Shown one piece after another: positions 39,997-49,740 of a stretch of 64,000 bases of DNA. The DNA is taken from the NCBI RefSeq assembly GCF_000422305.1, contig NZ_AULN01000012.1, forward strand, positions 1 through 64,000, given 5' to 3'. The stretch's first letter is position 1; every line of letters begins with the position of its first letter. The position numbers and the translations under genes were made by a program. Under the pieces are notes generated by a model that made no database searches, was not told the origin of the DNA, and saw only the letters and a list, made by a program, of their open reading frames with translations. The DNA is from Luteimonas mephitis DSM 12574 (lineage in GTDB: Bacteria; Pseudomonadota; Gammaproteobacteria; Xanthomonadales; Xanthomonadaceae).

Positions 39997-41238
39997 TCAG
40001 TGCAGATTGAAGTCGAACGCGACGCTGCGCGACTCGGGCTCGACGATGTCGAAGGCGATCGATGCGCTCTGGCCGCTGCCAAGTTCGGCCTGCGCCGGCC
40101 CGGCGTCGAGGTAGTCGCGCGCGCTGAAGTCGCGGGCGGCGACGGGGTTGCCGTTGACGTCCGACAGCGTCAGTTGCACCTGCGGCCAGGGCTGCGGCCA
40201 GCGCGCATCGTTGCGGAACGTCGCGGTGACGCGCAGTGCGCCGGGCGTCGACGGATGCGGGCGCACCTCGCGCGCGAGCACGGTGAATGCCGCCGGTTCC
40301 CGCCATGGCGGCAGCGCGCAGCCCAAGACGCTGCACACGTTCGACAGCAGCGGACGCCAGCGTGCTTGAGCAGACAGCCGCGCGCGGTCCGCGAGCAGCA
40401 GCTGCAGCACCAGGAGCAATGCGAGTGCAGCGATCGCGGCCCCGGTTTTCCAGTGGAATCCGGATGCGCCGAGCCGGCCGCGGCGATGCGCAAAGCTGGG
40501 CAGCGAACGGGTTGCCGGCTGCATGGCGGGAGTGGCTGCCGCGGCTGTCGGCGCCGCCGTGGCTGCGGCTGCGGCGGATGGATCCGAAACGAGGGGCGCG
40601 GGCGCGGCAGTCGTGTCCGCGGCTGCGTCGCGTCGCGTCGTGTCGGGTCCGGTCGCACCTTGCGTGGGAGTACGGGCTGCATCCGCGATGGCCGTCGCGC
40701 CGGTCGCGGCATCCATCTTCCGGACATCGGCATCGCTGTCCTTCGCGACACGCGCAGCGACCGCTGCCGGCGGGGCCGCCGGCGCGGACCCGGTGACGGA
40801 TGCGGGTTCCGGCGTCGAGGCCGCCGTGCCCGCGGAGCGGGCGGCCGTATCCGGCTGGCTCGGCGATGCGGGCTCGTCGTCGGTGCGCTTGAGCATGGTC
40901 GCGATCGGCGCGATGCCGGGCGGCGGGGGCGATGCCTGGGCCGGCGTTTCCAGGGCGACAATCTGGTGGATCCGCGAAGACAGCTCCGAAAGCGTCGTGC
41001 CGTCCCTGCCTTCGGGAAGTGATGCTTCTGGCAGCGGAGGCTGGAGCAGGAAGGTGGGGTCCAGTCGCGGCGCGGTGGCCAGGTCGCCGCCCTGCGGCGC
41101 GGTGGACATCGCGGCAGCCGCCACGCTCGTCTCGATGCCGCGCAGTTTCGCCGCGCAGCGCGGGCAGTGCTCGGGCGGCAGGTCGGTGGCCGGGTCGGTG
41201 GCGACCAGCGCCTTGCAAAATGGGCAGTTGGTGAACAT
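39997..41238 (-). CDS. DUF3426 membrane protein with N-terminal zinc ribbon
   Basis: A 413-residue protein. Zinc ribbon CPFCKALVATDP ... CPRCAAKL in the first 35 residues (MJ0042 type), about 190 residues of low-complexity Ala/Pro/Thr, one membrane helix (GAAIAALALLLVLQLLLAD), and a periplasmic DUF3426 domain (SNVCSVLGCALP to VEPESRSVAFDFNLH) with two conserved cysteines. The conserved location between prmA and fis supports a real gene; function unknown. The linker is far more repetitive than the two ends. Confidence 0.85.
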   Translation of the reverse strand: MFTNCPFCKALVATDPATDLPPEHCPRCAAKLRGIETSVAAAAMSTAPQGGDLATAPRLDPTFLLQPPLPEASLPEGRDGTTLSELSSRIHQIVALETPAQASPPPPGIAPIATMLKRTDDEPASPSQPDTAARSAGTAASTPEPASVTGSAPAAPPAAVAARVAKDSDADVRKMDAATGATAIADAARTPTQGATGPDTTRRDAAADTTAAPAPLVSDPSAAAAATAAPTAAAATPAMQPATRSLPSFAHRRGRLGASGFHWKTGAAIAALALLLVLQLLLADRARLSAQARWRPLLSNVCSVLGCALPPWREPAAFTVLAREVRPHPSTPGALRVTATFRNDARWPQPWPQVQLTLSDVNGNPVAARDFSARDYLDAGPAQAELGSGQSASIAFDIVEPESRSVAFDFNLH

Positions 41239-41371
41239 GGCGCCTATTCAATCACGGGCCCATGGCTTTTGTAGGTGGGGCCAGCCCGAGATGCCGCGAT
41301 GGGGATGCGGCGCAAAGCGGCTGCAGCGGCAAGGGGATCGAAACCCGCCGGTTGCGACTGCGCTTCACGAC

Positions 41372-42292
41372 CTATGCGCGACGCATGCCTTCGATGCGGA
41401 TCCAGTCGCCTTCGATCGCCACGTGCAGGTCATCGAACCACTCGCGGTAGCGCAACAGCAGTGCGTCCTGCTGGCCGTCGAGGATGCCCGACAGTGCGAT
41501 CCGCCCGCCCGGCGCCACGCGAGCGGCCAGCGTGCCGGCCAGTGCATCGAGCGCGGACGCCAGGATGTTGGCGACCACGACCGGATACGTCGCCGGCACT
41601 TCATCCTGCGGCAGGCACACCGCCAGCGCATCGCCGACGCCGTTGCGGTCGGCGTTGTCGCGCGTGGCCAGCAGCGCCTGCGGGTCGTTGTCGACGCCCA
41701 TCGCGCGCGCGGCGCCAAGCTTGAGCGCGGCAAGCGCGAGGATGCCGCTGCCGCAGCCGAAATCCAGCACATCGCGGCCCTGCAGTTCGCCGCGCGCGGC
41801 CAGCGCGTCCAGCCACTGCAGGCACAGCGACGTGGTCGGATGCGTGCCGGAACCGAATGCCAGGCCCGGATCGAGCCGCACCACCGCGGCATCGGGGTCG
41901 TCGGCTTCGGTCGGCAGTGCGTGGTCCCACGGCACGATCCAGGTGCGCGCGCCGAAGCGCAGCGGTGCGTACTGGTCCATCCACGCGCGCTCCCAGTCCT
42001 GGTCCTCGACGTTGCGGAACGCCGCCTGCGACCAGTCCAGCGCCGGGTCGAACGCCTCCAGCGCGGCGAGCAGCAGCAGCGCATCGGCGTCGTGCGGGAA
42101 CAGCGCGGTCAGCGTGATCGCGTCCCACAGCGGCGTCTGCCCGACGCCCGGTTCGAGGATCGCGTGCTCGTTGTCGGTGTCCGCGTTGGCGTCGAGCATC
42201 GTCACCGCCAGCGCGCCGACGTCCGCCAGCGCGTGCTCGTAGCGCGGCTGTTCGGATTCGCGGCAGGGGACGGTGAGCTCGAGGAAAGGCAT
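41372..42292 (-). CDS. prmA: Ribosomal protein L11 methyltransferase
   Basis: A 306-residue SAM-dependent enzyme trimethylating L11. [10 protein letters not shown] is the family start; [29 protein letters not shown] and [19 protein letters not shown] are the substrate and SAM motifs, and [11 protein letters not shown] is motif IV. ATG at 42292. Divergent from the membrane protein gene to its right. Confidence 0.96.
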   Translation of the reverse strand: MPFLELTVPCRESEQPRYEHALADVGALAVTMLDANADTDNEHAILEPGVGQTPLWDAITLTALFPHDADALLLLAALEAFDPALDWSQAAFRNVEDQDWERAWMDQYAPLRFGARTWIVPWDHALPTEADDPDAAVVRLDPGLAFGSGTHPTTSLCLQWLDALAARGELQGRDVLDFGCGSGILALAALKLGAARAMGVDNDPQALLATRDNADRNGVGDALAVCLPQDEVPATYPVVVANILASALDALAGTLAARVAPGGRIALSGILDGQQDALLLRYREWFDDLHVAIEGDWIRIEGMRRA

Positions 42293-42386
42293 GGCGGGGA
42301 ATTCAGGTGGCGTCCGGCTTCCATTGTGGCGCACGCCGCGTCGCTGCGGCATCCTGTCGGCCCGGAACGGACAAGGAGGATGCCGC

Positions 42387-43661
42387 TTGGATCGGATGCT
42401 GGAAGGATCACGCGGGCGCACGCTGTTCGGCATCGCGGCGCTATCGTTCCTGATCCTGCTGAGCCGGAAGCCCGACGCTGTCCTCAACGCCCAGTTCTGG
42501 GCGGAGGATGGCGCGGTCTGGTATCGCCAGGCCTACGAGCTTGGCTGGCAGTGCCTGCTGTTGCCGCAGAACGGCTATTTCCAGACCGTTTCGAAGTTGA
42601 TCGCGCTGCTCAGCCTCCCGGTTGCCTTGGCGCACGCGCCGTTGTTGTTCAACCTCGCGGCGCTGTCGTTCCGGATCCTGCCGGTCGTGCTGCTCAACTC
42701 GGCGCGCGGATGCGGGCTGGTACCGAATGCGGGGGCAAGGCTGCTGGCCAGCTTTTTGTACCTCGCGCACCCTTATTCGTTCGAGGTGTTCGCCAACGTC
42801 ACCAACATCCACTGGCACCTGGCGCTGTCCGCGCTGCTGGTGTTGTGCATGGGCTCATGGGAAGGGGGCTGGCGCAAGGCGTTCGACGTGGCGCTCGTCG
42901 CGCTGTGTGGACTGAGCGGGCCGTTCGCGCTGTTCCTCGCGCCGGTCGCGCTGTGGCGCTGGCATCGCGAGCGCAGCCGGCGTTCGTTCGCGCTGCTGGC
43001 GATCATTGCCGCGGCGGCGGCCATCCAGGTGCTTGCAATCGCGATGACCAGCGATGCGACGCGCACGGCGGCGCCGCTCGGTGCGTCGTGGGCGGGGTTG
43101 GTGCGGATCGTGGGCGGGCAGGTCGCGGCGGCGGGCCTGCTTGGAAACCTCTGGGCGACGACGCTGTTCCATGCCGGCGCCTGGCAACATGGCATCGCCT
43201 TGCCGCTCGCGGGCGCGTTGCTGGTTGCCGGCGTGTTCGCCAGGACGCTGTTGTTGCCCGATCGGCTGCTACCGGGGCTGATGTTCCTGGGGGCTGCGCT
43301 CTTCGCCGCTGCGCTGGTTGCCCCGCAGGTTTCGAGCACCGCGCCCCAGTGGCCGGTGTTAATGAATCCAGGTGCAGGCGGGCGTTACGCGTTCATCCCG
43401 ATCGTGGCCTTCCACGGTGCGCTGCTCTGGCTGGCGTTCCGTGACGGGCGCCGCGTGGTGCGCTGGTCGGCGCGACTGCTGCTGGCGACGGTGCTGCTGG
43501 TGGCGATCCCGGCCAGCTGGGTCGTCAGGCCCTACGCGGACCTCGATTTCCGCTCGCATGCGACGCGGTTCGAGGCGGCGCCACCGGGCACGGTTGTCGC
43601 GATCCCGATCAACCCGGTCGGCTGGACCCTCAAGCTGCGCAAGCACGAGGCCCGGGACTGA
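42387..43661 (+). CDS. Polytopic membrane protein, possible GT-C-fold transferase
   Basis: About 424 residues with eight or more membrane helices. The first loop carries [20 protein letters not shown] with an acidic ED pair, and [18 protein letters not shown] follows; acidic residues in the first loop are typical of GT-C glycosyltransferases, but I cannot confirm the family. TTG at 42387 has a perfect AAGGAGG seven bases upstream; an ATG nine bases later is the alternative. It is the only rightward gene in a long leftward block and ends 12 bp from accC. Confidence 0.7.
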   Translation: MDRMLEGSRGRTLFGIAALSFLILLSRKPDAVLNAQFWAEDGAVWYRQAYELGWQCLLLPQNGYFQTVSKLIALLSLPVALAHAPLLFNLAALSFRILPVVLLNSARGCGLVPNAGARLLASFLYLAHPYSFEVFANVTNIHWHLALSALLVLCMGSWEGGWRKAFDVALVALCGLSGPFALFLAPVALWRWHRERSRRSFALLAIIAAAAAIQVLAIAMTSDATRTAAPLGASWAGLVRIVGGQVAAAGLLGNLWATTLFHAGAWQHGIALPLAGALLVAGVFARTLLLPDRLLPGLMFLGAALFAAALVAPQVSSTAPQWPVLMNPGAGGRYAFIPIVAFHGALLWLAFRDGRRVVRWSARLLLATVLLVAIPASWVVRPYADLDFRSHATRFEAAPPGTVVAIPINPVGWTLKLRKHEARD

Positions 43662-43673
43662 CGGCGCGCGCCC

Positions 43674-45041
43674 TTACCCGATCGACAGCGCCTTGTCCTT
43701 GCGTTCGGCCAGCCGCTTCTCGAGGTAATGGATGTTCTGCCCGCCCTCGCTGAAACCGCCGTCGGCGAGGATGCGCTGCTGCAGCGGGATGTTGGTCTTG
43801 ATGCCGTCGACCACCATCTCGCTCAGCGCCACGCGCATGCGGCAGATCGCCTGCTCGCGGTCGGCGCCGTGGACGATCAGCTTGCCGATCATCGAATCGT
43901 AGTTCGGCGGCACGCGATAGCCTTCGTAGATGTGCGAGTCCACGCGCACGCCGGGGCCGCCGGGGGCGTGGAAGTGCTGGATCAGGCCGGGCGAGGGCAT
44001 GAACGTCTCGGGATCCTCGGCGTTGATGCGGCATTCGATCGCGTGGCCGCGCAGTACCACGTCGTCCTGCCGGATCGTCAGCTTGTGGCCGGCGGCGATC
44101 ATCAGCTGCTCGCGCACCAGGTCGATGCCGGTGACCAGTTCGGTGACCGGGTGCTCGACCTGGATGCGGGTGTTCATCTCGATGAAGTAGAAGCGGCCGT
44201 TCTCGTACAGGAACTCGAACGTGCCGGCGCCGCGGTAGCCGATCCGCACGCAGGCCTCGGTGCAGACCTTGCCGATCTGCGCGCGCTGCTCGGCGCTGAT
44301 GCCGGGCGCGGGCGCTTCCTCCACCACCTTCTGGTGGCGGCGCTGCATCGAGCAGTCGCGCTCGCCCAGGTGGATCGCGTTGCCCTGGCCGTCGGCCAGT
44401 ACCTGGATCTCGACATGGCGCGGGTTCTCGAGGAACTTCTCCATGTACACCATGTCGTTGCCGAACGCGGCCTTGGCCTCGGACTTGGTGGTGGCGATGG
44501 CGTTGTTGAGCGCGGCCTCGGTGTGGACCACGCGCATGCCGCGGCCGCCGCCGCCGCCGGCGGCCTTGACGATCACCGGATAGCCGATCTCTGCGCCGAT
44601 GCGCAGGTTTTCCTCGGCGTCGTCGCCCAGCGGCCCGCCGCTGCCGGGCACGCAGGGCACGCCCGCGGCCTTCATCGCGCGGATCGCCTCCACCTTGTCG
44701 CCCATCAGGCGGATGGTGTCGGCCTTCGGCCCGATGAAGATGAAGCCGGACTGCTCGACGCGCTCGGCGAAGTCCGCGTTCTCGGCGAGGAAGCCGTAGC
44801 CCGGATGGATCGCCTGCGCGTCGGTGACTTCGGCCGCTGCAATGATCGACGCCATGTTGAGGTAGCTGTCGGTCGACGGCGCCGGGCCGATGCAGACCGA
44901 CTCGTCGGCCATCGCCACGTGCTTGAGGTTGCGGTCGACGGTGGAATGCACCGCGACCGTGCGGATGCCCAGGGCGTGGCACGCGCGCAGGATGCGCAGC
45001 GCGATCTCGCCGCGGTTGGCGATGACGACTTTATCGAGCAT
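43674..45041 (-). CDS. accC: Biotin carboxylase subunit of acetyl-CoA carboxylase
   Basis: A 455-residue ATP-grasp enzyme that carboxylates biotin on Acc[60 protein letters not shown] and IECRINAED are all present. The ATG at 45041 directly follows a heptamer array (GAATCCC-ATG), so no Shine-Dalgarno sequence is present. The upstream four-helix-bundle ORF ends inside accC (stop 45031-45033), so translation may be coupled to it. An in-frame ATG at 45080 would add 13 array-encoded residues. The gene is essential, so some initiation route must work. Confidence 0.96.
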   Translation of the reverse strand: MLDKVVIANRGEIALRILRACHALGIRTVAVHSTVDRNLKHVAMADESVCIGPAPSTDSYLNMASIIAAAEVTDAQAIHPGYGFLAENADFAERVEQSGFIFIGPKADTIRLMGDKVEAIRAMKAAGVPCVPGSGGPLGDDAEENLRIGAEIGYPVIVKAAGGGGGRGMRVVHTEAALNNAIATTKSEAKAAFGNDMVYMEKFLENPRHVEIQVLADGQGNAIHLGERDCSMQRRHQKVVEEAPAPGISAEQRAQIGKVCTEACVRIGYRGAGTFEFLYENGRFYFIEMNTRIQVEHPVTELVTGIDLVREQLMIAAGHKLTIRQDDVVLRGHAIECRINAEDPETFMPSPGLIQHFHAPGGPGVRVDSHIYEGYRVPPNYDSMIGKLIVHGADREQAICRMRVALSEMVVDGIKTNIPLQQRILADGGFSEGGQNIHYLEKRLAERKDKALSIG

Positions 45042-45462
45042 GGGATTCGGGATTCGGGATTGGGGATTCGGGAAAGGCATCCGGCTCGCGGATGCGGCGT
45101 TCGTGCGTGCGGATCAGGGCATTGAGGCGGGCGAACGTGCGATCGACGAGTGCGGGAGCGGGAAACTCCCTGCCAGCGAGGTCCAGGCGGTGTGCGATTT
45201 CAATCTGCGTGGAAAGCTCGGACAACGAGCCCCGTGCCATCGAAAGAAACCGCAGGTACTCGGGAGTGGAACGCCGGGCAGCGCCTTCGGCGATGTTCGA
45301 CGGGACGCTGACGGCAGCGCGGCGCATCTGCGTGGCCAGGCCGAAGCGCTCGTCCGCCGGGAAGTGGGTGGTCATCCGGTAGATCGCTTCCACCAGCAGC
45401 ATCGCGTCCTGCCAGACATCCAGGCGCTCATGCGGTCGCGGCAGGGGCAGGTTCTCCGCCAA
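45031..45462 (-). CDS. Four-helix-bundle protein (23S rRNA IVP-like) inserted between accB and accC
   Basis: About 143 residues. [40 protein letters not shown] and [20 protein letters not shown] are the hallmark segments of the S23/IVP four-helix-bundle family (related to Avd). Function unknown. The frame opens at a TTG (45462) within the right heptamer array, with no clear ribosome site. The C-terminal residues ([14 protein letters not shown]) are encoded by the left array, and it ends 11 bp inside accC. Flanking inverted arrays and the position inside an accBC operon indicate that it is a passenger of a repeat-bounded insertion. Confidence 0.85.
   Translation of the reverse strand: MAENLPLPRPHERLDVWQDAMLLVEAIYRMTTHFPADERFGLATQMRRAAVSVPSNIAEGAARRSTPEYLRFLSMARGSLSELSTQIEIAHRLDLAGREFPAPALVDRTFARLNALIRTHERRIREPDAFPESPIPNPESHAR
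45042..45073. repeat. Left heptamer array (GGGATTN) abutting the accC start
   Basis: Four heptamers: GGGATTC, GGGATTC, GGGATTG, then (after one G) GGGATTC, followed by GGGA. Inverted relative to the array at 45460-45487. It begins at the base after the accC start codon and occupies the Shine-Dalgarno position. Confidence 0.9.
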
Positions 45463-45487
45463 TCCCTAATCCCCAATCCCGAATCCC
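45460..45487. repeat. Right heptamer array (NAATCCC) after accB
   Basis: Four units: CAATCCC, TAATCCC, CAATCCC, GAATCCC. It is the inverted partner of the array at 45042-45073. Next to it, at 45490-45513, CGTGATCGGC-ATCA-GCCGATCACG forms a 10-bp hairpin over the accB stop. Confidence 0.9.
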
Positions 45488-45500
45488 GTCGTGATCGGCA

Positions 45501-45983
45501 TCAGCCGATCACGAACAGCGGCTGGTCGAACTCGACCGGCTGGCCGCTCTCGCACTGGATCGCGAGCACGGTGCCGGCGACGTCGGCCTCGATCGGGTTG
45601 AACATCTTCATCGCCTCGATGATGCCCAGCGTCTCGCCGGCCTTGACCGCCTGGCCGACCGTGACGAAGGCCGGCTTGTCCGGTGCCGGGGAGGCGTAGA
45701 AGGTGCCGACCATCGGCGCGCGCACGACGTGGCCGTCGGGCAGCGCGGGGCCGCCTTCGAGCGGGCGGCCGCCGGTGGCGGCATCGACCGGGGACTGCAT
45801 CGGCATCACCGGGGCCGCGGCCGCCATCGGCGCGACCGGGGCGGGCGCGGCATAGGCGACGGGCGTGGCGCCCGACGGGGTGCGTGCCAGGCGCACCGAT
45901 TCCTCGCCTTCCTTGATCTCGATTTCGGCGAGGTTGGATTCCTCGAGCAGGTCGATGAGTTTCTTGATCTTGCGCAGGTCCAT
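45501..45983 (-). CDS. accB: Biotin carboxyl carrier protein of acetyl-CoA carboxylase
   Basis: A 160-residue carrier. N-terminal [20 protein letters not shown], an Ala/Pro hinge (about 45-75), then the biotinyl domain with the biotin-accepting Lys in [18 protein letters not shown] at 45983 is fixed by the family start. A perfect hairpin overlaps its stop codon, and the heptamer-bounded insertion separates it from accC. Confidence 0.97.
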   Translation of the reverse strand: MDLRKIKKLIDLLEESNLAEIEIKEGEESVRLARTPSGATPVAYAAPAPVAPMAAAAPVMPMQSPVDAATGGRPLEGGPALPDGHVVRAPMVGTFYASPAPDKPAFVTVGQAVKAGETLGIIEAMKMFNPIEADVAGTVLAIQCESGQPVEFDQPLFVIG

Positions 45984-46077
45984 GAAGGCCTCTCGTGCTG
46001 TGTCGTGGTGGCCCGCTTGGCAGCGGGCGGTGTTCGGATGCGGCCGCGTCAGCGGAGTGCCGGTCCGGGGCGTCGGC

Positions 46078-46542
46078 TCATGCGCGGCCCCCGGCGCCGG
46101 CAGCGGCTTCCAGGTGGCGGCCTGCCGCAACCAGCGCCAGCCCGTAGCTGAGCGCGCCGAAGCCGCAGACCACGCCGACGGCCAGGTCGCTGAAGTAGCT
46201 CTGGCGGCGGAACGGCTCGCGGGCGTGCGGGTTGGACAGGTGGACCTCGATGAAGGGGATGGCGACCGCCGCCAGTGCGTCGCGCAGGGCGACCGAGGTG
46301 TGGGTGAAGCCGGCCGGGTTGATCAGGATGAAGTCGGTGCCGTCGTCGCCGGCGGCCTGGATGCGGTCGACCAGGGCGTGCTCGGCGTTGGACTGGAAGC
46401 TGGCCAGCTCATGCCCCTTTTCCAGCGCGCGGGCCTGCAGGTCGGCGTCGATTTCGTCCAGCGTGGTGCGGCCGTAAACCTCCGGCTCGCGCGTGCCGAG
46501 CAGGTTGAGGTTGGGGCCGTGCAGGACCAGCAGTTTGGCCAT
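46078..46542 (-). CDS. aroQ: Type II 3-dehydroquinate dehydratase
   Basis: A 154-residue shikimate-pathway enzyme. [20 protein letters not shown] holds the catalytic Tyr loop, [14 protein letters not shown] the substrate-binding residues, and [20 protein letters not shown] the catalytic His region. ATG at 46542. Upstream of accB in the conserved aroQ-accBC order, with a 94-bp gap. Confidence 0.96.
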   Translation of the reverse strand: MAKLLVLHGPNLNLLGTREPEVYGRTTLDEIDADLQARALEKGHELASFQSNAEHALVDRIQAAGDDGTDFILINPAGFTHTSVALRDALAAVAIPFIEVHLSNPHAREPFRRQSYFSDLAVGVVCGFGALSYGLALVAAGRHLEAAAGAGGRA

Positions 46543-46680
46543 GGGGACGCGTGACGAAACGGGCGGCCAGTCTGCGCGATGCGGCGGATGCTGTCCAGAT
46601 CGCCGAAGTTTTGCCCATTTACGCAATTTAAGCGCTTGTTTGAGTTTTGGCTCTAGAGCCGCGCCCGCGAGCGCCTGTCG

Positions 46681-47277
46681 TCAGTGCGTGGCCCAGGCGT
46701 CGATCTCGCCGTGCGCGAACGGCCCGATGCGCTGCTTGAGCAGCACGCCGTCCGCCGACACCAGCACCGAATAGGGCAACACGCCCTTGGGGTTGCCCAG
46801 GCGCACGCCGGCATCGGCGGGACCGGCGTCGTCGACCAGGATCGGGTAATCCACCGGCACCCGCTGCAGGAAGTCCCGCACCGCCTCCGCGTCGTCCAGT
46901 GCAATGCCGACGACTTGCACGCCGTTCGCGTCCTGTTTCGCATGGAATCGCTGCAGTTCCGGCATTTCCTCGATACAGGGGCCGCACCAGCTGGCCCAGA
47001 CGTTGATCAGCATCGGCCTGCCGGCCCAGGCGGTGGACACGTTGACCGGCTTGCCGTCGAGGCCGGGCACGGTGAAGGCCGGGATCGCGTCCCCGCGCCC
47101 GGCCACGACCACACCCGTGGGCGGTTCTGGCGCCGTGGCCTTGTAGGCCTCCTGCAGCACCCGTTGCCCCGCTTCCGTACCCAGCAGCGGGCCGGGGCCG
47201 TTCATCGTCAGGCTGGCGACGACCCCCAGCGCGCCGGCGGCCAGCGCCACCAGCACAATCTTCGTTGTCGAGCGCAT
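46681..47277 (-). CDS. TlpA-family periplasmic thiol-disulfide oxidoreductase
   Basis: A 198-residue protein: N-terminal membrane anchor or signal (MRSTTKIVLVALAAGALGVV), then a thioredoxin fold with NVWASWCGPCIEEMPELQRF, the WCxPC active site. Its ATG overlaps the dsbD stop by one base (TGATG), so DsbD is the likely electron donor. Candidate roles include cytochrome c maturation or envelope repair. Confidence 0.9.
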   Translation of the reverse strand: MRSTTKIVLVALAAGALGVVASLTMNGPGPLLGTEAGQRVLQEAYKATAPEPPTGVVVAGRGDAIPAFTVPGLDGKPVNVSTAWAGRPMLINVWASWCGPCIEEMPELQRFHAKQDANGVQVVGIALDDAEAVRDFLQRVPVDYPILVDDAGPADAGVRLGNPKGVLPYSVLVSADGVLLKQRIGPFAHGEIDAWATH

Positions 47278-49733
47278 CACGGCGCTCCGGTCGCGCGGCG
47301 GACGCGTTCGACGAAGGGCGCGGCCTTCTCGAAACCGACCAGTCGCAGCCCGCGGCGCTCCTCCGGCGAGGCGTTGAAGAACAGCGTCGCCGGCGGACCG
47401 ATGATGCCGAAGCGCTGCATCAGCGCCTGGTCGACCTCGTCGTTGGCGGTCACGTCGGCCTTGAGCAGGACCACGGCGGCCAGCGCCGCCTGCACCGCCG
47501 GGTCGGTGAAGGTGTAGGCCTCCATTTCCTTGCACGACACGCACCAGTCGGCATAGAAGTCGAACATCACCGGCGTGCCCGCGGCCTGCGCGGCGGCCAG
47601 CTCGCGGTCTAGGTCTTCGCTGGACTTGATCACGCGGAACGCCAGCTCGGCCTGCGCGCCCTGGCCGCCGCCGAAGCCGGCCAGCGGCTGCAGCGGATTG
47701 CGCGCCCCGGCCAGCGCGCCGAACAGCTGCGCGGTGCCGATCACCGCCAGCAGCAGGCCGGCGAAGCGGGCAAACCAGCGCAGGCGCGCGCTGTCGCTGC
47801 GGGTGCCGCCCCACGCCCAGGCCGCCGCGGCCAGCGCCAGCATGCCAAACAGCGCCAAGGTCACCGGCCCGGGCACGATCCGCGACAGCATCCAGGCGGC
47901 CAGCCCGAGGAACACGAAGCCGAACACGCGCTGCACGCCGCTCATCCACGGCCCGCTGGTCGGCATGCCGCGCCCCGCGGCCGCGCCGAAGGCCAGCAGC
48001 GGCAGGCCCATGCCCATCGCCATCAGGAACAGCGCCAGCCCGCCGAACGCCGGGTCCTGGCTCTGGCTGATGTAGAGCACCGCCGCGGCCAGCGGCGGCG
48101 CCACGCAGGGTCCGACGATCAGCGCCGACAGCGCGCCCATCGCCGCCACGCCGGCCAGCGAACCGCCGCGCTGGCGGTCGCTGACGCCGCCGAGCCTCGC
48201 CCGCAGAGCGGCGGGCAGCTGCAGTTCGTACAGCCCGAACGAAGACAGCGCCAGCGCCACGAAAAGCAGCGCGAACAGCACCAGCACCCACGGCACCTGG
48301 AACGCGGCCTGCAGGTTGGCACCCACCAGCCCGGCGATCACCCCGGCCGCGGTGAACACCAGCGCGTTGGCCAGCACATAGATGAAGGACAGCCACAGCG
48401 CGCGCCGCGTGCCGATACGCGTGCCGGCGCCGGCGATCAGGCCCGACAGGATCGGGATCATCGGCAGCACGCAGGGCGTGAACGCCAGCCCCAGGCCGCC
48501 GAGGAAGAACCACAGCAGGGTCAGCCAGCGGCCGGTGCCAGACAGGCCGGCGGCCAGGCGGGTGTCTTCGGCCTGTTCGTCGCTCGAATCGGCGGCGGTC
48601 GGTGGTGCGGCGATGGCCGGCGTTTTGTCGGTTGCGGTGGGAACCCCGTCCCCACCCAACCCTCCCCTTGAAGGGGAGGGCTTTAGGGGAGGGGCGGCTG
48701 TTGCAGCGGTATCCGAAGCCGCCGGCCCTTGCTCCCTCCCCTTCAAGGGGAGGGCTGGGGTGGGGATGGGGTTTCCCCCGGCGGCCACGACACCCACCAC
48801 CCCCGCCGGCAGCGCGATCCGCACCGTCCGCGTCATCGGCGGATAGCAGATGCCTTCGTCCTGGCAGCCCTGGAAGGTGGCCGTCAGGGTGACCTGCTGC
48901 GCGTCCGCCTTCGTGCGGCGCAGCGGCAGCGGCACCTCGACTTGGTCGAAATACACCACCACCTGGCCGAAGTGCTCGTCGTGGTACTGCTTGCCCTGCG
49001 GCCAGCGCGGCTTGTCCAGCGCGATGCCATCGGCGGCCAGCTTCAGGGTGGTGTTGTCGCGATAGAGGTAGTAGCCCGGTGCCGGGGTGAAGCGCAGCAG
49101 CAGCGCGTTGCCGCCGTCGGCGATGGCGTCGAAACCGAACGCCTGTTCCGGCGGCAGCGGCAGGGCGTCGCGACCGGCGGCTGCGCCGGCCAGCCCCGCG
49201 CCGCGCGGCTTGCCGAGCGACCGGCCGAGCGCGGCGAAGCCGGCATCGCCCGCGCTCCCCGCGGGAACAGAGGAAGCCGAAGTGCCCGCCGGCATTGCCA
49301 CGGTCAGCGTCCGCGTCTGCGGCGGATAGCACACGCCGATATCCGCGCAGCCCTGGTAACTCACCTTCAGCGTGACCTTGCCGCCGTCGGCCGCCTGCAC
49401 CGGCACGCCGCCGGCCAGGTGCTTGCGGAACGTCTCGACCCGGCCGAAGAACTCGTCGTCGTGCGGCTCGCCGCGCGGCAGGTCGAGCTCGCCCAGCCGG
49501 CTGCCATCGGCCGCGCTCACCTTGGTCCGGTGCCGGTACAGGTAGTAGCCGTCGGCGATTTTCCAGTCCAGCGCGATGCGGTCGGCAGCGGTCGCCTTCG
49601 CGGTCAGCACGAAGGCCTGGTCGACCGGCAGCAGGTCGTCCTCGTCGATCGCGGCCAGCGTGGGCGCGATGCAGGCAAGGCAAAGGACAGCGGCGGCGAC
49701 GCGCGGCCAGCGGGTTGCAAACGACTTCGACAT
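47277..49733 (-). CDS. dsbD: Thiol:disulfide interchange protein DsbD with duplicated N-terminal domain
   Basis: An 818-residue protein that carries electrons from thioredoxin to the periplasm. Signal peptide, then two tandem DsbD-alpha domains: the first has GYYLYRHRTKV and YQGCADIGVCYPP, the second GYYLYRDNTTL and FQGCQDEGICYPP. A linker follows, then eight membrane helices with FTPCVLPMIPILSGL and IVGPCVAPPL, and a C-terminal thioredoxin domain with ADWCVSCKEME. The common form has a single alpha domain and about 565-620 residues, so the extra length comes from the duplication and a 44-codon palindromic insertion in the linker. Upstream of the tlpA-like gene and downstream of cutA. Confidence 0.95.
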   Translation of the reverse strand: MSKSFATRWPRVAAAVLCLACIAPTLAAIDEDDLLPVDQAFVLTAKATAADRIALDWKIADGYYLYRHRTKVSAADGSRLGELDLPRGEPHDDEFFGRVETFRKHLAGGVPVQAADGGKVTLKVSYQGCADIGVCYPPQTRTLTVAMPAGTSASSVPAGSAGDAGFAALGRSLGKPRGAGLAGAAAGRDALPLPPEQAFGFDAIADGGNALLLRFTPAPGYYLYRDNTTLKLAADGIALDKPRWPQGKQYHDEHFGQVVVYFDQVEVPLPLRRTKADAQQVTLTATFQGCQDEGICYPPMTRTVRIALPAGVVGVVAAGGNPIPTPALPLKGREQGPAASDTAATAAPPLKPSPSRGGLGGDGVPTATDKTPAIAAPPTAADSSDEQAEDTRLAAGLSGTGRWLTLLWFFLGGLGLAFTPCVLPMIPILSGLIAGAGTRIGTRRALWLSFIYVLANALVFTAAGVIAGLVGANLQAAFQVPWVLVLFALLFVALALSSFGLYELQLPAALRARLGGVSDRQRGGSLAGVAAMGALSALIVGPCVAPPLAAAVLYISQSQDPAFGGLALFLMAMGMGLPLLAFGAAAGRGMPTSGPWMSGVQRVFGFVFLGLAAWMLSRIVPGPVTLALFGMLALAAAAWAWGGTRSDSARLRWFARFAGLLLAVIGTAQLFGALAGARNPLQPLAGFGGGQGAQAELAFRVIKSSEDLDRELAAAQAAGTPVMFDFYADWCVSCKEMEAYTFTDPAVQAALAAVVLLKADVTANDEVDQALMQRFGIIGPPATLFFNASPEERRGLRLVGFEKAAPFVERVRRATGAP
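48642..48773. repeat. 132-bp palindromic repeat inserted in frame within dsbD
   Basis: Left arm AACCCCGTCCCCACCC..., with the self-palindrome CCCTCCCCTTGAAGGGGAGG at 48660-48680, is inverted at the right (48734-48754 palindrome, then CTGGGGTGGGGATGGGG). Length 132 bp = 44 codons, so the reading frame is kept. The encoded peptide (PIPTPALPLKGREQG ... PPLKPSPSRGGLGGDG) has no counterpart in DsbD and falls in the linker before the membrane domain. Confidence 0.85.
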
Positions 49734-49740
49734 CACGTGC

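Noticed and set aside
35918..40114. Long rightward open frame across mgtC, purD, purH and fis
   Set aside because: It crosses four well-supported leftward genes and shows no recognisable protein sequence.
41262..41340. GTAGG-containing stretch upstream of the DUF3426 gene as a REP copy
   Set aside because: Only the first few bases match the REP core and the inverted half is missing, so it is too degenerate to call.
47277..49733. dsbD as a pseudogene because of the repeat insertion
   Set aside because: The insertion is a multiple of three, no stop is introduced, and all catalytic motifs before and after it are intact.
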